From: Pleionea sediminis
GTDB taxonomy: Bacteria > Pseudomonadota > Gammaproteobacteria > Enterobacterales > Kangiellaceae
Direction of reading: 5' to 3'
Length of the DNA stretch: 64,000 bases
Assembly (NCBI RefSeq): GCF_007570825.1
Contig: NZ_SUNB01000002.1
Coordinates: 558,001 to 622,000, forward strand
The notes beneath the pieces are model-generated. The model saw only the letters and a program-made list of their open reading frames with translations. It did no database searches and was not told where the DNA came from. Positions 26,593 to 35,362 of the stretch are shown here, piece by piece (positions within the stretch are counted from its first letter, which is position 1; each line of letters begins with the position of its first letter). Made by a program: the position numbers and the translations under genes.

Positions 26593-27786
26593 TCAACGAC
26601 CGATTATCAGGCTAACGTTGCTACCACCAAAAGCGAATGAATTGCTCATAAAAATATTTCTATCCTTTACATCGTAATGCAAATCCTCAGCTAAACGAAT
26701 TTCAGGCAAGGTACTATCTCTCTTACCAGAATAGATATGAGGAGGTAATTTGTTTTCCTTATTATAATCGGAAAGTGTCAGCCATAATATACACGCCTCA
26801 ATCGCTCCCGCAGCTCCAAGACAGTGACCGGTCAGTGACTTTGTTGAACTACAAGGCACAGAATCTCCAAATAGACGGTGAACAGCTAGAGATTCCATAG
26901 CATCATTTTTAACCGTTGCTGTACCATGTAAATTGACATACTTTATATCTTCCGCACTTAAGTGAGATTTTTCCAACGCATCAAGCATCGCAGCTTCAGC
27001 TCCATCACCCGTCGGATCTGGAGCTGACATATGATGAGCATCAGAACTTTCTCCAATCCCAAATAGCAGAATATCTTTTTGATCGGCTTCATTGCATTTT
27101 TCAAGCACAAATAGAGCAGCGCCCTCACCTATGGTAATTCCATTTCGACTTTCTCCCATCGGATCACATACATCATCACTCACTGACTCTAAGGAGGAAA
27201 AACCATTAATAGTCAAGCGGCAGAGGCTATCTGAGCCACCCACGATAACGGCATCGCAAAGTCCCGAACTCATCAATCTTCGCGCCGCTGCAAAAACTTT
27301 TCCACTGGACGAACAAGCAGTTGAAATCGTGTAAGCAACTCCCTCTAATCCTAAAAATTGCTGCAAATATAACGCAGGAGTGCCTATTTCTTGCTGTAAA
27401 TAGTGATAATCTGAATTAAATTTTCCAGTGTCTTTTTTAACACCTAGAGCATCCTCTCCCTCGAGGATGCCCGATGTACTTGTACCAACAACGACCCCTA
27501 TTCGCTCTGCCGGGTATCTGCTTTTAATATCCTTTACTGAATCACTTATTTCATCCGCAGCGAAAGTAATTAAGCGATTGTTTCTACAATTATATTGACT
27601 CAAGTTCGTAGGCACATCATTGAGAACCTCTAATACTTTCCCTACAGGAACCGAATGATTAGGGAGCCATCCGTACTCCTTTGTAATACCGGGACTCTCT
27701 CCCCGAAACAACCTTTCAGCCACTTGGACTTTACCAGCACCGAGAGCACAAATAATTCCAACATCTTTAATGACAATTGATTCCAT
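26593..27786 (-). CDS. apeO: beta-ketoacyl-ACP synthase, ApeO-type
   Basis: A 397-residue ketosynthase with Cys158 in ISTACSSSGKV, His287 in NLHGTATV and His321 in SLTGHCLGAAG, so fully active by motif. In the studied aryl polyene systems ApeO forms the chain-elongating heterodimer with the Cys-less partner ApeC (here 38621-39370). It starts two bases after the apeN stop. A dozen genes separate it from its expected partner, as in other APE clusters. Confidence 0.93.
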   Translation of the reverse strand: MESIVIKDVGIICALGAGKVQVAERLFRGESPGITKEYGWLPNHSVPVGKVLEVLNDVPTNLSQYNCRNNRLITFAADEISDSVKDIKSRYPAERIGVVVGTSTSGILEGEDALGVKKDTGKFNSDYHYLQQEIGTPALYLQQFLGLEGVAYTISTACSSSGKVFAAARRLMSSGLCDAVIVGGSDSLCRLTINGFSSLESVSDDVCDPMGESRNGITIGEGAALFVLEKCNEADQKDILLFGIGESSDAHHMSAPDPTGDGAEAAMLDALEKSHLSAEDIKYVNLHGTATVKNDAMESLAVHRLFGDSVPCSSTKSLTGHCLGAAGAIEACILWLTLSDYNKENKLPPHIYSGKRDSTLPEIRLAEDLHYDVKDRNIFMSNSFAFGGSNVSLIIGR

Positions 27787-27788
27787 AA

Positions 27789-28364
27789 TTATTGCTCTAA
27801 GGTAGTAATATTAATGATCCAAGAAGTATCGACAGGCTTATATTGTACTGAATTAAGAATGTTATTTTCAAAAGAGTAATTGATTTCAACAGCCAATACA
27901 TTATGACAATATATTTCACGTCGTTCTCTACGATTATCAACACGACACGCGCTCTTTAATTCATTTTGAACAGCTTGTTCAGGCCAAAAAATCAATTGAA
28001 ATGCCTCTATAATAGTTCCAGCTGAAACAGGTAGCTCCATCGCTACTCTAGAATTATAGTCAATTTGATTATTTCGTAACTGAATCTCAAATAATGGAAT
28101 ACCCACCTCAGACATGCCTACCATCACCATGCCACTCGAGTTGGCCTCTCCCTGAAATAAAAGTTGGTGTGATTGTTCTCCGCTTACAAAGTTAAGTATG
28201 TGACTAAATGAAGGTTCACCTTCATACGTATCCATCGATAACCAACGATTCAAATAAATTTTAGAATTATGATTAACTCCGAAAGTTTGGCACCCTGTCA
28301 TTAGAGCCCCTATCAACATTAAAAACATGCCGTTTGATAAATATTGATAACACTTGAATCTCAT
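27789..28364 (-). CDS. apeN: ApeN-type DUF3261 lipoprotein
   Basis: A 191-residue lipoprotein with a signal peptide ending in the lipobox LMTGC (Cys25), then a beta-rich periplasmic domain of the DUF3261 family. That family is found next to the LolA-like and MMPL genes of aryl polyene clusters. It presumably helps present the lipid-linked polyene at the outer membrane, together with ApeL and ApeM; this is inferred from context. It lies 6 bp downstream of apeM and 2 bp upstream of apeO. Confidence 0.85.
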   Translation of the reverse strand: MRFKCYQYLSNGMFLMLIGALMTGCQTFGVNHNSKIYLNRWLSMDTYEGEPSFSHILNFVSGEQSHQLLFQGEANSSGMVMVGMSEVGIPLFEIQLRNNQIDYNSRVAMELPVSAGTIIEAFQLIFWPEQAVQNELKSACRVDNRRERREIYCHNVLAVEINYSFENNILNSVQYKPVDTSWIINITTLEQ

Positions 28365-28370
28365 AATTAA

Positions 28371-30722
28371 CTAACTCTGCTTCTCGATATTTAATGAAAC
28401 CGAGATTGGTGCTAAAAGATAAACAACAGTAATTCCAATACAAATTATTTGCCCAAAGGAAGCCAATGCAGTTGTAGAGCTAAATGCCAATAGTCCAAAC
28501 GCAAGAATTGTCGTAATGGCGGATAAAGTGCTCGCCAATATAGCGGGCTGATAATCCCCTTTCGACTCATTAATGAATAAGCTGAAATCGAGACCTACTG
28601 CAAAGACAATAATAGTTGCCAAGACATGAAAAAGATTATGCTCCAAACCAACCAACGAAATACTCAATAATGATGTCAAAATTGCAACAACAGAAGGAAG
28701 TATTGTCGCGACACCTCTCTTAAAGCCATATCTCATCAAAAAAATAAGGCTAACGAATATATAAGCTAATGTTAAATATTCGATCGATAAAGTTCTGAAT
28801 CGCTCAAATAATTGATTAATACTTGAAACTTTATCATACCAAATGTATTTTTCAGTTAAATTTAAATTCGATAAATTTATTGAAGTATCGTTTCCCTTAT
28901 CAATGATTACCTGACTAAACCAACCCGTGCTAGTATCATGAACAACCTGCTCTTGATAAGGATGATTCTTGATCATTTGTTCAATCTTATCATTATAGAT
29001 GTCAACTAACTCTTGATCCTCTAGCGACGATAGATAATTTTGTGCGACTTCTGTTTTTAAACCTAATGATTCTAAAGCTCGCTCTCCAACTCCGCTTTTG
29101 ATGATTCCATCTGATAATAATTGTTTATTGTTATTAAGAGTACTTACCGGCGGGAGCCATTGAGATATCGCCCGATAACCATTAATCTCACCCGTTTCTT
29201 TTAAGCGCTCTAATTGCTTTGTTAATTTCTCTTCATTAGTTAAAAGTTCATCTAACGTATTACCATGTACTAGATAAAAGCCTTGCTCGCCGTAATTTGA
29301 TACTAGGCCAGATATTTGTTCACTCGTAGCTTCTAAGTCCGGAAATTCAATTCGTAATAATCGAATATCACTGTTCGACTTGATTGGAAAAATAACTAAA
29401 ATAGCAGTTAGAGCAATGGCCGCACCGATTAGTATTCGAAAACTTTTTGGATGATTTCTAAATTGGTTAAATAAAGGATGTTTCGGCGACCAAATTTTCC
29501 TTGGTTGATGATAAAAATAAGGAATCCAGCGATACCAACAAAAAACTGTAAAGTAAGCTCCTGAAAGACCTCCAACAGCAAAGAGAGACAATTGCTCCAA
29601 CGCAGGAAAACTTGTTAGTGACAATGACAGAAAGCCAAACACACTTGTTAGAAAGCCAATAGTTACAGCAACTCTTATTTTGCTAATAACTAACTTCCCA
29701 GAACATTGATTAATATAAAAATGAGAAAAATAATGAAAAGCATAGTCAATAGAGATGCCAATCACAGTTGCCCCAAAAACCAAGGTCAAAATATGAACCT
29801 TCGAAAAAACGAGCAACGAAATAGTAAATGCAATGAGCAAGCCAACAGATAGTGTTACCACCGCCAAAACAATAGGTAAGAAACGCTTAAACGAAATAAA
29901 AAATAAAAACAATATGCTAATCGTCGAAATTGAGCTAATTATCGTTATCTCTTGCTTGGCAATATCGCGTGATTTCTTCGCATGATGAATTACGCCAACA
30001 GACTTCAAATCTACGCCTTCATCAAGAGAATCTCTTAACTGCTCTTCAAATTCAAAATAACTTTCTTGTATTAACTCGTCAAAAACAGCTCCAGATAACT
30101 TCAACCCTGTTAGCAAAAGGTAATTATTTTTTCTATTAAATAATAAATATTCTCCTCCATCATTAACCGCTTTACTAGATTGCTCACTTATAAATCTCTC
30201 ATAAAAACCGAATGGATCGCTCGCAAACCGAGGGCCAATTCCGAGAGACAGCGCATCTAAAAAGTTTAACTTTGCTACATCAAAAAGTTTAGACTCATCT
30301 TTCTCTAAAAGTATTTGTATATCACTTTGGGCTAATAATAAAGGCTTAAATTGAGCGAGTTCTATAAAATACTGTTTGACTCCCGCCCTTTTATCAAAGG
30401 CTAACTGGATCTCAATCCCACTTTCTTTCTTAGCGCTGTTTTCTAATACTTGCTTTAAACTTTCAAATCCATTTAAAACATTTTTCTTAGTTTTAGAACG
30501 AAGTAAAACAGCAACATAATTTTCACGACGAGATACAATTTTATCAGCAGCTAACTGAAAATCTTCATCAATACCCGCTTCCGGAATAATACTTAATAAA
30601 TTCGTTTCGATCGTTGACTGTGAGTTAACTGAATATAGTGAATAAACTAAAGAAAATAGTACAATTCCAATCCATAAAAATGATGCTGCAATAGCAAAAA
30701 CATGTTCTTTATTACCTTGCAT
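28371..30722 (-). CDS. apeM: ApeM-type MMPL/RND family exporter
   Basis: A 783-residue RND-superfamily membrane protein. One N-terminal membrane helix (about 10-30) is followed by a periplasmic domain (about 35-240). A block of helices (about 245-415, including the GATVIGISIDYAFHYF segment with its charge-relay Asp) comes next, then another helix near 425, a second periplasmic domain (about 445-635) and the final helix block (about 640-780, with AVGLDFSLF). This is the MMPL-like exporter class of aryl polyene clusters, thought to extract the polyene lipid from the inner membrane. It overlaps the apeL stop by 11 bases. Confidence 0.92.
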   Translation of the reverse strand: MQGNKEHVFAIAASFLWIGIVLFSLVYSLYSVNSQSTIETNLLSIIPEAGIDEDFQLAADKIVSRRENYVAVLLRSKTKKNVLNGFESLKQVLENSAKKESGIEIQLAFDKRAGVKQYFIELAQFKPLLLAQSDIQILLEKDESKLFDVAKLNFLDALSLGIGPRFASDPFGFYERFISEQSSKAVNDGGEYLLFNRKNNYLLLTGLKLSGAVFDELIQESYFEFEEQLRDSLDEGVDLKSVGVIHHAKKSRDIAKQEITIISSISTISILFLFFISFKRFLPIVLAVVTLSVGLLIAFTISLLVFSKVHILTLVFGATVIGISIDYAFHYFSHFYINQCSGKLVISKIRVAVTIGFLTSVFGFLSLSLTSFPALEQLSLFAVGGLSGAYFTVFCWYRWIPYFYHQPRKIWSPKHPLFNQFRNHPKSFRILIGAAIALTAILVIFPIKSNSDIRLLRIEFPDLEATSEQISGLVSNYGEQGFYLVHGNTLDELLTNEEKLTKQLERLKETGEINGYRAISQWLPPVSTLNNNKQLLSDGIIKSGVGERALESLGLKTEVAQNYLSSLEDQELVDIYNDKIEQMIKNHPYQEQVVHDTSTGWFSQVIIDKGNDTSINLSNLNLTEKYIWYDKVSSINQLFERFRTLSIEYLTLAYIFVSLIFLMRYGFKRGVATILPSVVAILTSLLSISLVGLEHNLFHVLATIIVFAVGLDFSLFINESKGDYQPAILASTLSAITTILAFGLLAFSSTTALASFGQIICIGITVVYLLAPISVSLNIEKQS

Positions 30723-31314
30723 TCAACAACATTCTCTTACTGGAGCTTTGATTCAACTCAATGGTTGTTTTATCACCATTAACTTCAAGAATTGATACTT
30801 CATCAACTTGGCTAGTTCCTTTTAATACGATACTTTTGAGAAAAGATTTTAAATCATCATTTTTACTTGTTAGAAAAATAGTCCATTTACAATCAACTTC
30901 TCTAACCTGTAACTCAAAATTATCAAGCAACAAATCGAAATTACCAGTCATAGAAGCTTTTAGCGTTGTCAGCATGCTGGACGCCGCACCTTGGTTAAAA
31001 GACCTTTGCTCTTCTTTTTCATTATTGTCATTTAATCGATAGATATTATCGGCTTCAATAAAATAAGTCACTTTAATTGGCTTAACCTGTGACCACTCTA
31101 AATCACCATTATCTAATAAAACATACTCTCCATTAATTATTAAAGGTTTTTTGAGAATGGACAAATGCTTGGTTTGTGTGAATTCGCCAGAAACCTTATC
31201 TTTGATTTCGACACATTGATAGACTTTATCTAATATTGTTGCATCAGTATTCTCATCAGCCAGGGTTACCATAGAAGGTATTATCAATAACAGGATAAAA
31301 AAATGCTTAATCAT
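30712..31314 (-). CDS. apeL: ApeL-type LolA-like lipid/lipoprotein carrier
   Basis: A 200-residue periplasmic protein with a signal peptide (cleaved after about residue 19) and a LolA-like half-barrel: VSGEFTQTKHLSILKKPL, then GEYVLLDNGDLEWSQVKP, typical of LolA-like proteins linked to MMPL exporters. It is likely to shuttle the lipid-linked polyene across the periplasm; the role is inferred from fold and cluster position. Its ATG lies inside the apeK tail (8-base overlap) and its own end overlaps apeM by 11 bases. Confidence 0.88.
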   Translation of the reverse strand: MIKHFFILLLIIPSMVTLADENTDATILDKVYQCVEIKDKVSGEFTQTKHLSILKKPLIINGEYVLLDNGDLEWSQVKPIKVTYFIEADNIYRLNDNNEKEEQRSFNQGAASSMLTTLKASMTGNFDLLLDNFELQVREVDCKWTIFLTSKNDDLKSFLKSIVLKGTSQVDEVSILEVNGDKTTIELNQSSSKRMLLNAR

Positions 31315-31732
31315 AGCTCTTTAATTCTTCTTTAACATTATCTATTAAGATTTGAGGCGAACAAAATTCAAGTTCTTGCGTTTTTGCATTTACGGCAACT
31401 TGAGTCGTTTGCCCCTTAGTAATAACATCTCCGCTCTCATTAGAAATTCGATATTGAATTTTAATTCTATTCTCATATTCGATTAAAGATGCTGTAACGT
31501 TTATTAAATCGCCATATTCAATTGCTTTTACATACTTTATTTTTAGGTCGACTACTGGCCATAAATAGCCCGACTCCGCCATCTGGGGGTAGTCATATTC
31601 AATCTTTTTTAGCAGTTCGCATCTCGCTATTTCAAAATACTTAACGTAATGTCCGTGCCAAACTATTCTCATTGGATCAACATCATGAAATGGAATAGTT
31701 ATAGAAACGCTACCTGTTAACTTTTTATCCAT
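31307..31732 (-). CDS. apeK: ApeK-type acyl thioesterase (4HBT hotdog)
   Basis: A 141-residue single-hotdog thioesterase with the 4-hydroxybenzoyl-CoA thioesterase signature FHDVDPMRIVWHGHYVKYFE (residues 15-34), where the Asp in VDPM is the usual catalytic acid. In APE clusters the K enzyme is thought to release or edit acyl chains. It lies 10 bp downstream of the aromatic ammonia lyase. Confidence 0.9.
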   Translation of the reverse strand: MDKKLTGSVSITIPFHDVDPMRIVWHGHYVKYFEIARCELLKKIEYDYPQMAESGYLWPVVDLKIKYVKAIEYGDLINVTASLIEYENRIKIQYRISNESGDVITKGQTTQVAVNAKTQELEFCSPQILIDNVKEELKSYD

Positions 31733-31742
31733 ACTAAATTCC

Positions 31743-33287
31743 TTAGTAAAGAGTAAACTGTTGTTGTTGAATGGATTCAGTAAGAGCTCTTAAATCATCC
31801 TCTAGTGGTCGGTCTTCCTCCAAAAATCCAACTAGATTTTCCACTTCAGTAACACTGGTTAGTACAGTCTTTGTTAATGAGTCGAGATCAATTTGATTCT
31901 CTTTAACTCGAAGTCGAATTCCTTGAACGGTTGCCATAGTCATGGCAGCAGCGACCTGTTCGGTTAATTGAAGAACCCTCAAGCAGTCTCTCGCTGCAAT
32001 AGTCCCCATACTCACTTTATCTTGATTGTGGCATTCGGTAGAGCGAGAAAAAACAGACGCGGGCATAGTTAATTTCAGGGCTTCTGCTGTCCACGCAGAT
32101 GCACCGATTTGTACGGCTTTAAAACCATGATTTATCATAGCTCTGTGTTCGACAGCACCTGACAAATTAGAAGAAAGTCCATGATTGAACCTCTGATCAA
32201 CTAGAAGCGCAAGTTGACGATCCATCAAATCGGCTAAATTGGCTACACAGTTTTTCATAGAGTCCATAACGAATGCAATGTGGCCACCATAAAAATGTCC
32301 TCCATGAAGTACGTGTTCACCATGGCCGTCGATAATTGGATTATCATTTGCACTATTTAATTCATTCTCAATATCCCTTTTCATCCAAGGTAGAGCATCT
32401 ACTAAAACACCTATAATGTGAGGTGAACAACGAATGGAGTACCTATCTTGTAATCGCGCAGAGTTTCTCGGATGCTCGTGGTGGTTGAGATCATGCCTGA
32501 TTCGTTCCGCAACCAACTGTTGACCTGCGTGGGGTTTAACGGAAAATAATATTTCATCAAAATGAGTACTATTTCCAAGCAAAGCTAACGATGCTAAAGA
32601 AGTTAACCGAGTACAAAGTTTTGCCAAGTAATCGGCTCGAGTCCATGCTAAACATGCTAAAGCAGTCATTACAGCAGTGCCATTCATAATGGCTAAACCT
32701 TCTTTAGGGTAAAGATTTATTGGTTGTACACTTAACTCCTTGAGAATATCTTCGACAAGTCTTATCTCACCTTTAAAGTAAGCTTTGCGCTCTCCGATCA
32801 ATGATGCAGCAACATAGGATAAAGGCGTTAAATCTCCACTTGCCCCAACTGAACCTTCTTGAGGAATCAATGGTGCAACTCGTTGATTAATGTAACAACT
32901 CAATTGCTCTAACAATCCCCACCGAACACCAGAATACCCTTGACTTAGTGACGCTAATCGAGCAGCCAGAATAGCAATTGACTCTTTTTCGGAAAAATAA
33001 TCACCTAATCCACAACCATGATAACGGGTAAGATTTATTGGTAATTCATTTACTAAGTGACCAGGGACATTCACTGTGCATGAATCGCCATACCCAGTGG
33101 TCACGCCATATATGACTCCATCTTCTTTAAGCAGCTTTTCAAGAAAAGCTGCTCCTTCATTAATTTTTTGTTTAAAATCATCCTGCGTTGATAACTTTGC
33201 TTTACAACGCCCCTCAGCAAGCCCAACTACATCTTCAATAGAGATAGCTTCTCCTCCGAAGCAGACTTCTGATGACTTGTTACTCAT
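31743..33287 (-). CDS. aromatic amino acid ammonia lyase (HAL/PAL/TAL family)
   Basis: A 514-residue MIO-dependent lyase. The tripeptide that forms the prosthetic group is Ala149-Ser150-Gly151 in EGSVGASGDLTPLSY, the catalytic Tyr is Tyr60 in VIYGVTTGYG, and downstream NDNPII and the FNHGLSSNL loop are intact. At the two specificity positions it has Tyr89-His90 (INLTRYHGCG). Known enzymes have His-Leu (TAL), Phe-Leu (PAL) or Ser-His (HAL) there, so the motif alone does not fix the substrate. No hutU/I/G genes are present. In the APE context it most likely makes p-coumarate or cinnamate as starter. It is inserted between apeJ and apeK. Confidence 0.9.
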   Translation of the reverse strand: MSNKSSEVCFGGEAISIEDVVGLAEGRCKAKLSTQDDFKQKINEGAAFLEKLLKEDGVIYGVTTGYGDSCTVNVPGHLVNELPINLTRYHGCGLGDYFSEKESIAILAARLASLSQGYSGVRWGLLEQLSCYINQRVAPLIPQEGSVGASGDLTPLSYVAASLIGERKAYFKGEIRLVEDILKELSVQPINLYPKEGLAIMNGTAVMTALACLAWTRADYLAKLCTRLTSLASLALLGNSTHFDEILFSVKPHAGQQLVAERIRHDLNHHEHPRNSARLQDRYSIRCSPHIIGVLVDALPWMKRDIENELNSANDNPIIDGHGEHVLHGGHFYGGHIAFVMDSMKNCVANLADLMDRQLALLVDQRFNHGLSSNLSGAVEHRAMINHGFKAVQIGASAWTAEALKLTMPASVFSRSTECHNQDKVSMGTIAARDCLRVLQLTEQVAAAMTMATVQGIRLRVKENQIDLDSLTKTVLTSVTEVENLVGFLEEDRPLEDDLRALTESIQQQQFTLY

Positions 33288-33317
33288 TAGATATTACCCT
33301 GTCTCTTTTAAACGCCC

Positions 33318-35012
33318 TTACCGACGTTTCCAAAAATCAAAAAAATTAAACCATTGATATGGCGCAATTTCACAATATTGCTCAAGTTGTGCTGCATACC
33401 TACCAACAGCAGCTTTCAGCCCAACCTTCTTTTTACCTGTTGTAAGCAGTGATGCATCGCATAACTTATTCATATATATGTGATATCGACCATTCCGCTT
33501 CAAACTACAAAAAGTATAAATGGGACATTCAAGAACGCCAGCTAACTTAAATGGCCCAGCAGAGAAGCTCGCATCCACACCCAAAAACTTTGTGCTAATC
33601 GTTCTTTCAGAGCCAGAGTTAGCGATTCTGTCACCGGCAATTACAATTATTTCACCTTGGTCGAGTCTTTTCTTTAAAATAATACCGGTTTCAATTCCCA
33701 ACTCAGAGACCATAAACAAGCGCTTTGTAGACTCTTGTGAGATTTTCTCTAATGTATTATTAAATATAGGCGCTTCATTAAAAGAAACGATATTATTTAT
33801 TGCTACATCCTTATACTTCATTGACAAAGCTCTTCCTGTGTCAATATTCCCAATATGACTCACTAAAAATAAAGCACCTTTACCCGATTGACGAATCTCT
33901 TCGATTAAATGCTCATTTTCAAAAACGATATCGTTTAAATCGAATTCTCCGGCCCAGGTAGCAAATTTATCTGCATTTATTTCCCCAAATGAATAAAAAT
34001 GCTTAAATCCATCCCAAAAGCTAGGTTTTCTACTAAAAAGATCTTTATTGGAGTAACGGTATAACTTGTTTAAATAATTATATGAATGCTTTCTCTGCTG
34101 AGGAGAAAATAAAAAATAGTAAAAAATAATTGGGTATAGCAGCAACTTTACAAACTTTACTCCAAACCATCTGAAACAATAAAATAAGATGGTCATTCCC
34201 AATCTAGAGCCACGTTCAGATTGCTTAGGTTCAGTCTCTTTAAGCTCTTTTTTTCTTAATGAAAAACCCAATTTCGAAAAGAGGTTTCGCGCCAACAAAA
34301 AAGGACTTCGAATTAACATTCCCAAGAACAACCGGGTATGCATTTTCGTAATCAACCAATTATCTCGTACAAGGTTGAATTGTGATACACCACCTTCAGG
34401 GTAAATAACTTTGGTTGGCTTATTGACTATATTAACTCGATCCCAAAACAACTTAACAAGAATTTCCGTGTCGAAATCCATTCTTTTACCTACATTATTT
34501 CGGCTAAGCATTGAAATTGTTTGACTTAAAGGATAAACCCTAAACCCACACATAGAATCTTTAATGTGCAATGAGAGACATTCAATCCAAACCCAAACAT
34601 GTGTAAGATAGCGCGCATAGAATCTATGTTTTGGTACAGACTCATCGTATGATGGATATCCGCAAATCACACTGTCTGGATTTTTTTCCGCATCTATTAA
34701 AAAATGCTCGATATCCGACAAAGTATGCTGCCCATCTGCATCCACTTGAATTGCATGAGTAAAACCTAAAGACTCGGCAACATACAAACCTGTCATTACT
34801 GCCGCGCCTTTTCCTTGGTTATTAGGTAAAGTTTCCAAATATACATTTGGAAACTTACTCTCTAAATCTAGCAGTACATCGTGAGTTTTAGTATTTGAAC
34901 CATCGTCAATAAGAATAACGAACAAATCCAAATCAACAATATACGAGACTGTTTTCTCTATTACTTGGTAATGGTTATAAACCGGAATTATTACGCAAGA
35001 CTTAATGTTCAT
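33318..35012 (-). CDS. apeJ: ApeJ-type fusion: family 2 glycosyltransferase plus LpxL-like acyltransferase
   Basis: A 564-residue two-domain protein. Residues about 1-240 are a GT2 domain with IIPVYNH, the nucleotide-binding IDDGS and the metal-binding DADGQH. Residues about 290-560 are a LpxL/HtrB-like acyltransferase with FLVSHIGNIDTGRA (HX4D type site) and IVIAGDRIAN. A hydrophobic patch lies between. In aryl polyene clusters this fusion is thought to attach sugar and acyl groups when the polyene is built into a lipid. The ATG at 35012 is favoured over a TTG at 35018; it overlaps the apeI stop by 11 bases. Confidence 0.9.
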   Translation of the reverse strand: MNIKSCVIIPVYNHYQVIEKTVSYIVDLDLFVILIDDGSNTKTHDVLLDLESKFPNVYLETLPNNQGKGAAVMTGLYVAESLGFTHAIQVDADGQHTLSDIEHFLIDAEKNPDSVICGYPSYDESVPKHRFYARYLTHVWVWIECLSLHIKDSMCGFRVYPLSQTISMLSRNNVGKRMDFDTEILVKLFWDRVNIVNKPTKVIYPEGGVSQFNLVRDNWLITKMHTRLFLGMLIRSPFLLARNLFSKLGFSLRKKELKETEPKQSERGSRLGMTILFYCFRWFGVKFVKLLLYPIIFYYFLFSPQQRKHSYNYLNKLYRYSNKDLFSRKPSFWDGFKHFYSFGEINADKFATWAGEFDLNDIVFENEHLIEEIRQSGKGALFLVSHIGNIDTGRALSMKYKDVAINNIVSFNEAPIFNNTLEKISQESTKRLFMVSELGIETGIILKKRLDQGEIIVIAGDRIANSGSERTISTKFLGVDASFSAGPFKLAGVLECPIYTFCSLKRNGRYHIYMNKLCDASLLTTGKKKVGLKAAVGRYAAQLEQYCEIAPYQWFNFFDFWKRR

Positions 35013-35361
35013 TAGCAATGGTTACTTTTTCAATTATGCCAGAAGACAAAACCTGCTCATCCAAATCACAATACTCATATCGAAGTTGCGTTTTTGTCGT
35101 AATTAAATCTAACTTCAAAACAACTTTAGTATCTGGGAGAATAACCTCTTTGAACTTAATTTGCTTTAATTGAGAACAGTTCACTTCGACACCCCAAGCC
35201 AACTTTGCAAACTCTATTGCCCACTGTGTTTGAACAACACCAGGCAATACAGGGCTGTCTGGAAAATGACCTTGAAAAAAAATAATGTCAGGATCGATTG
35301 TTAATTCCCAAATGGCTTGATCCGTTGTTTTCTTTCTTTCATTGAATAATGGAATTCTCAT
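35002..35361 (-). CDS. apeI: ApeI-type 3-hydroxyacyl-ACP dehydratase (FabA/FabZ-like)
   Basis: A 119-residue hotdog protein with the FabA/FabZ helix signature FQGHFPDSPVLPGVVQTQWA (about residues 29-48), carrying the catalytic His in GHFPDSPVLPG. It dehydrates beta-hydroxyacyl-ACP intermediates. The ATG at 35361 lies one base after the apeH stop and has AGAGG upstream, so I use it rather than an upstream codon at 35373. Together with ApeP it gives the cluster two dehydratases. Confidence 0.92.
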   Translation of the reverse strand: MRIPLFNERKKTTDQAIWELTIDPDIIFFQGHFPDSPVLPGVVQTQWAIEFAKLAWGVEVNCSQLKQIKFKEVILPDTKVVLKLDLITTKTQLRYEYCDLDEQVLSSGIIEKVTIANEH

Positions 35362-35362
35362 T

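Noticed and set aside
31743-33287. Histidine ammonia lyase of a histidine-degradation (hut) operon
   Set aside because: No hutU, hutI, hutG or hutC gene is nearby, and the gene is embedded in the ape operon.
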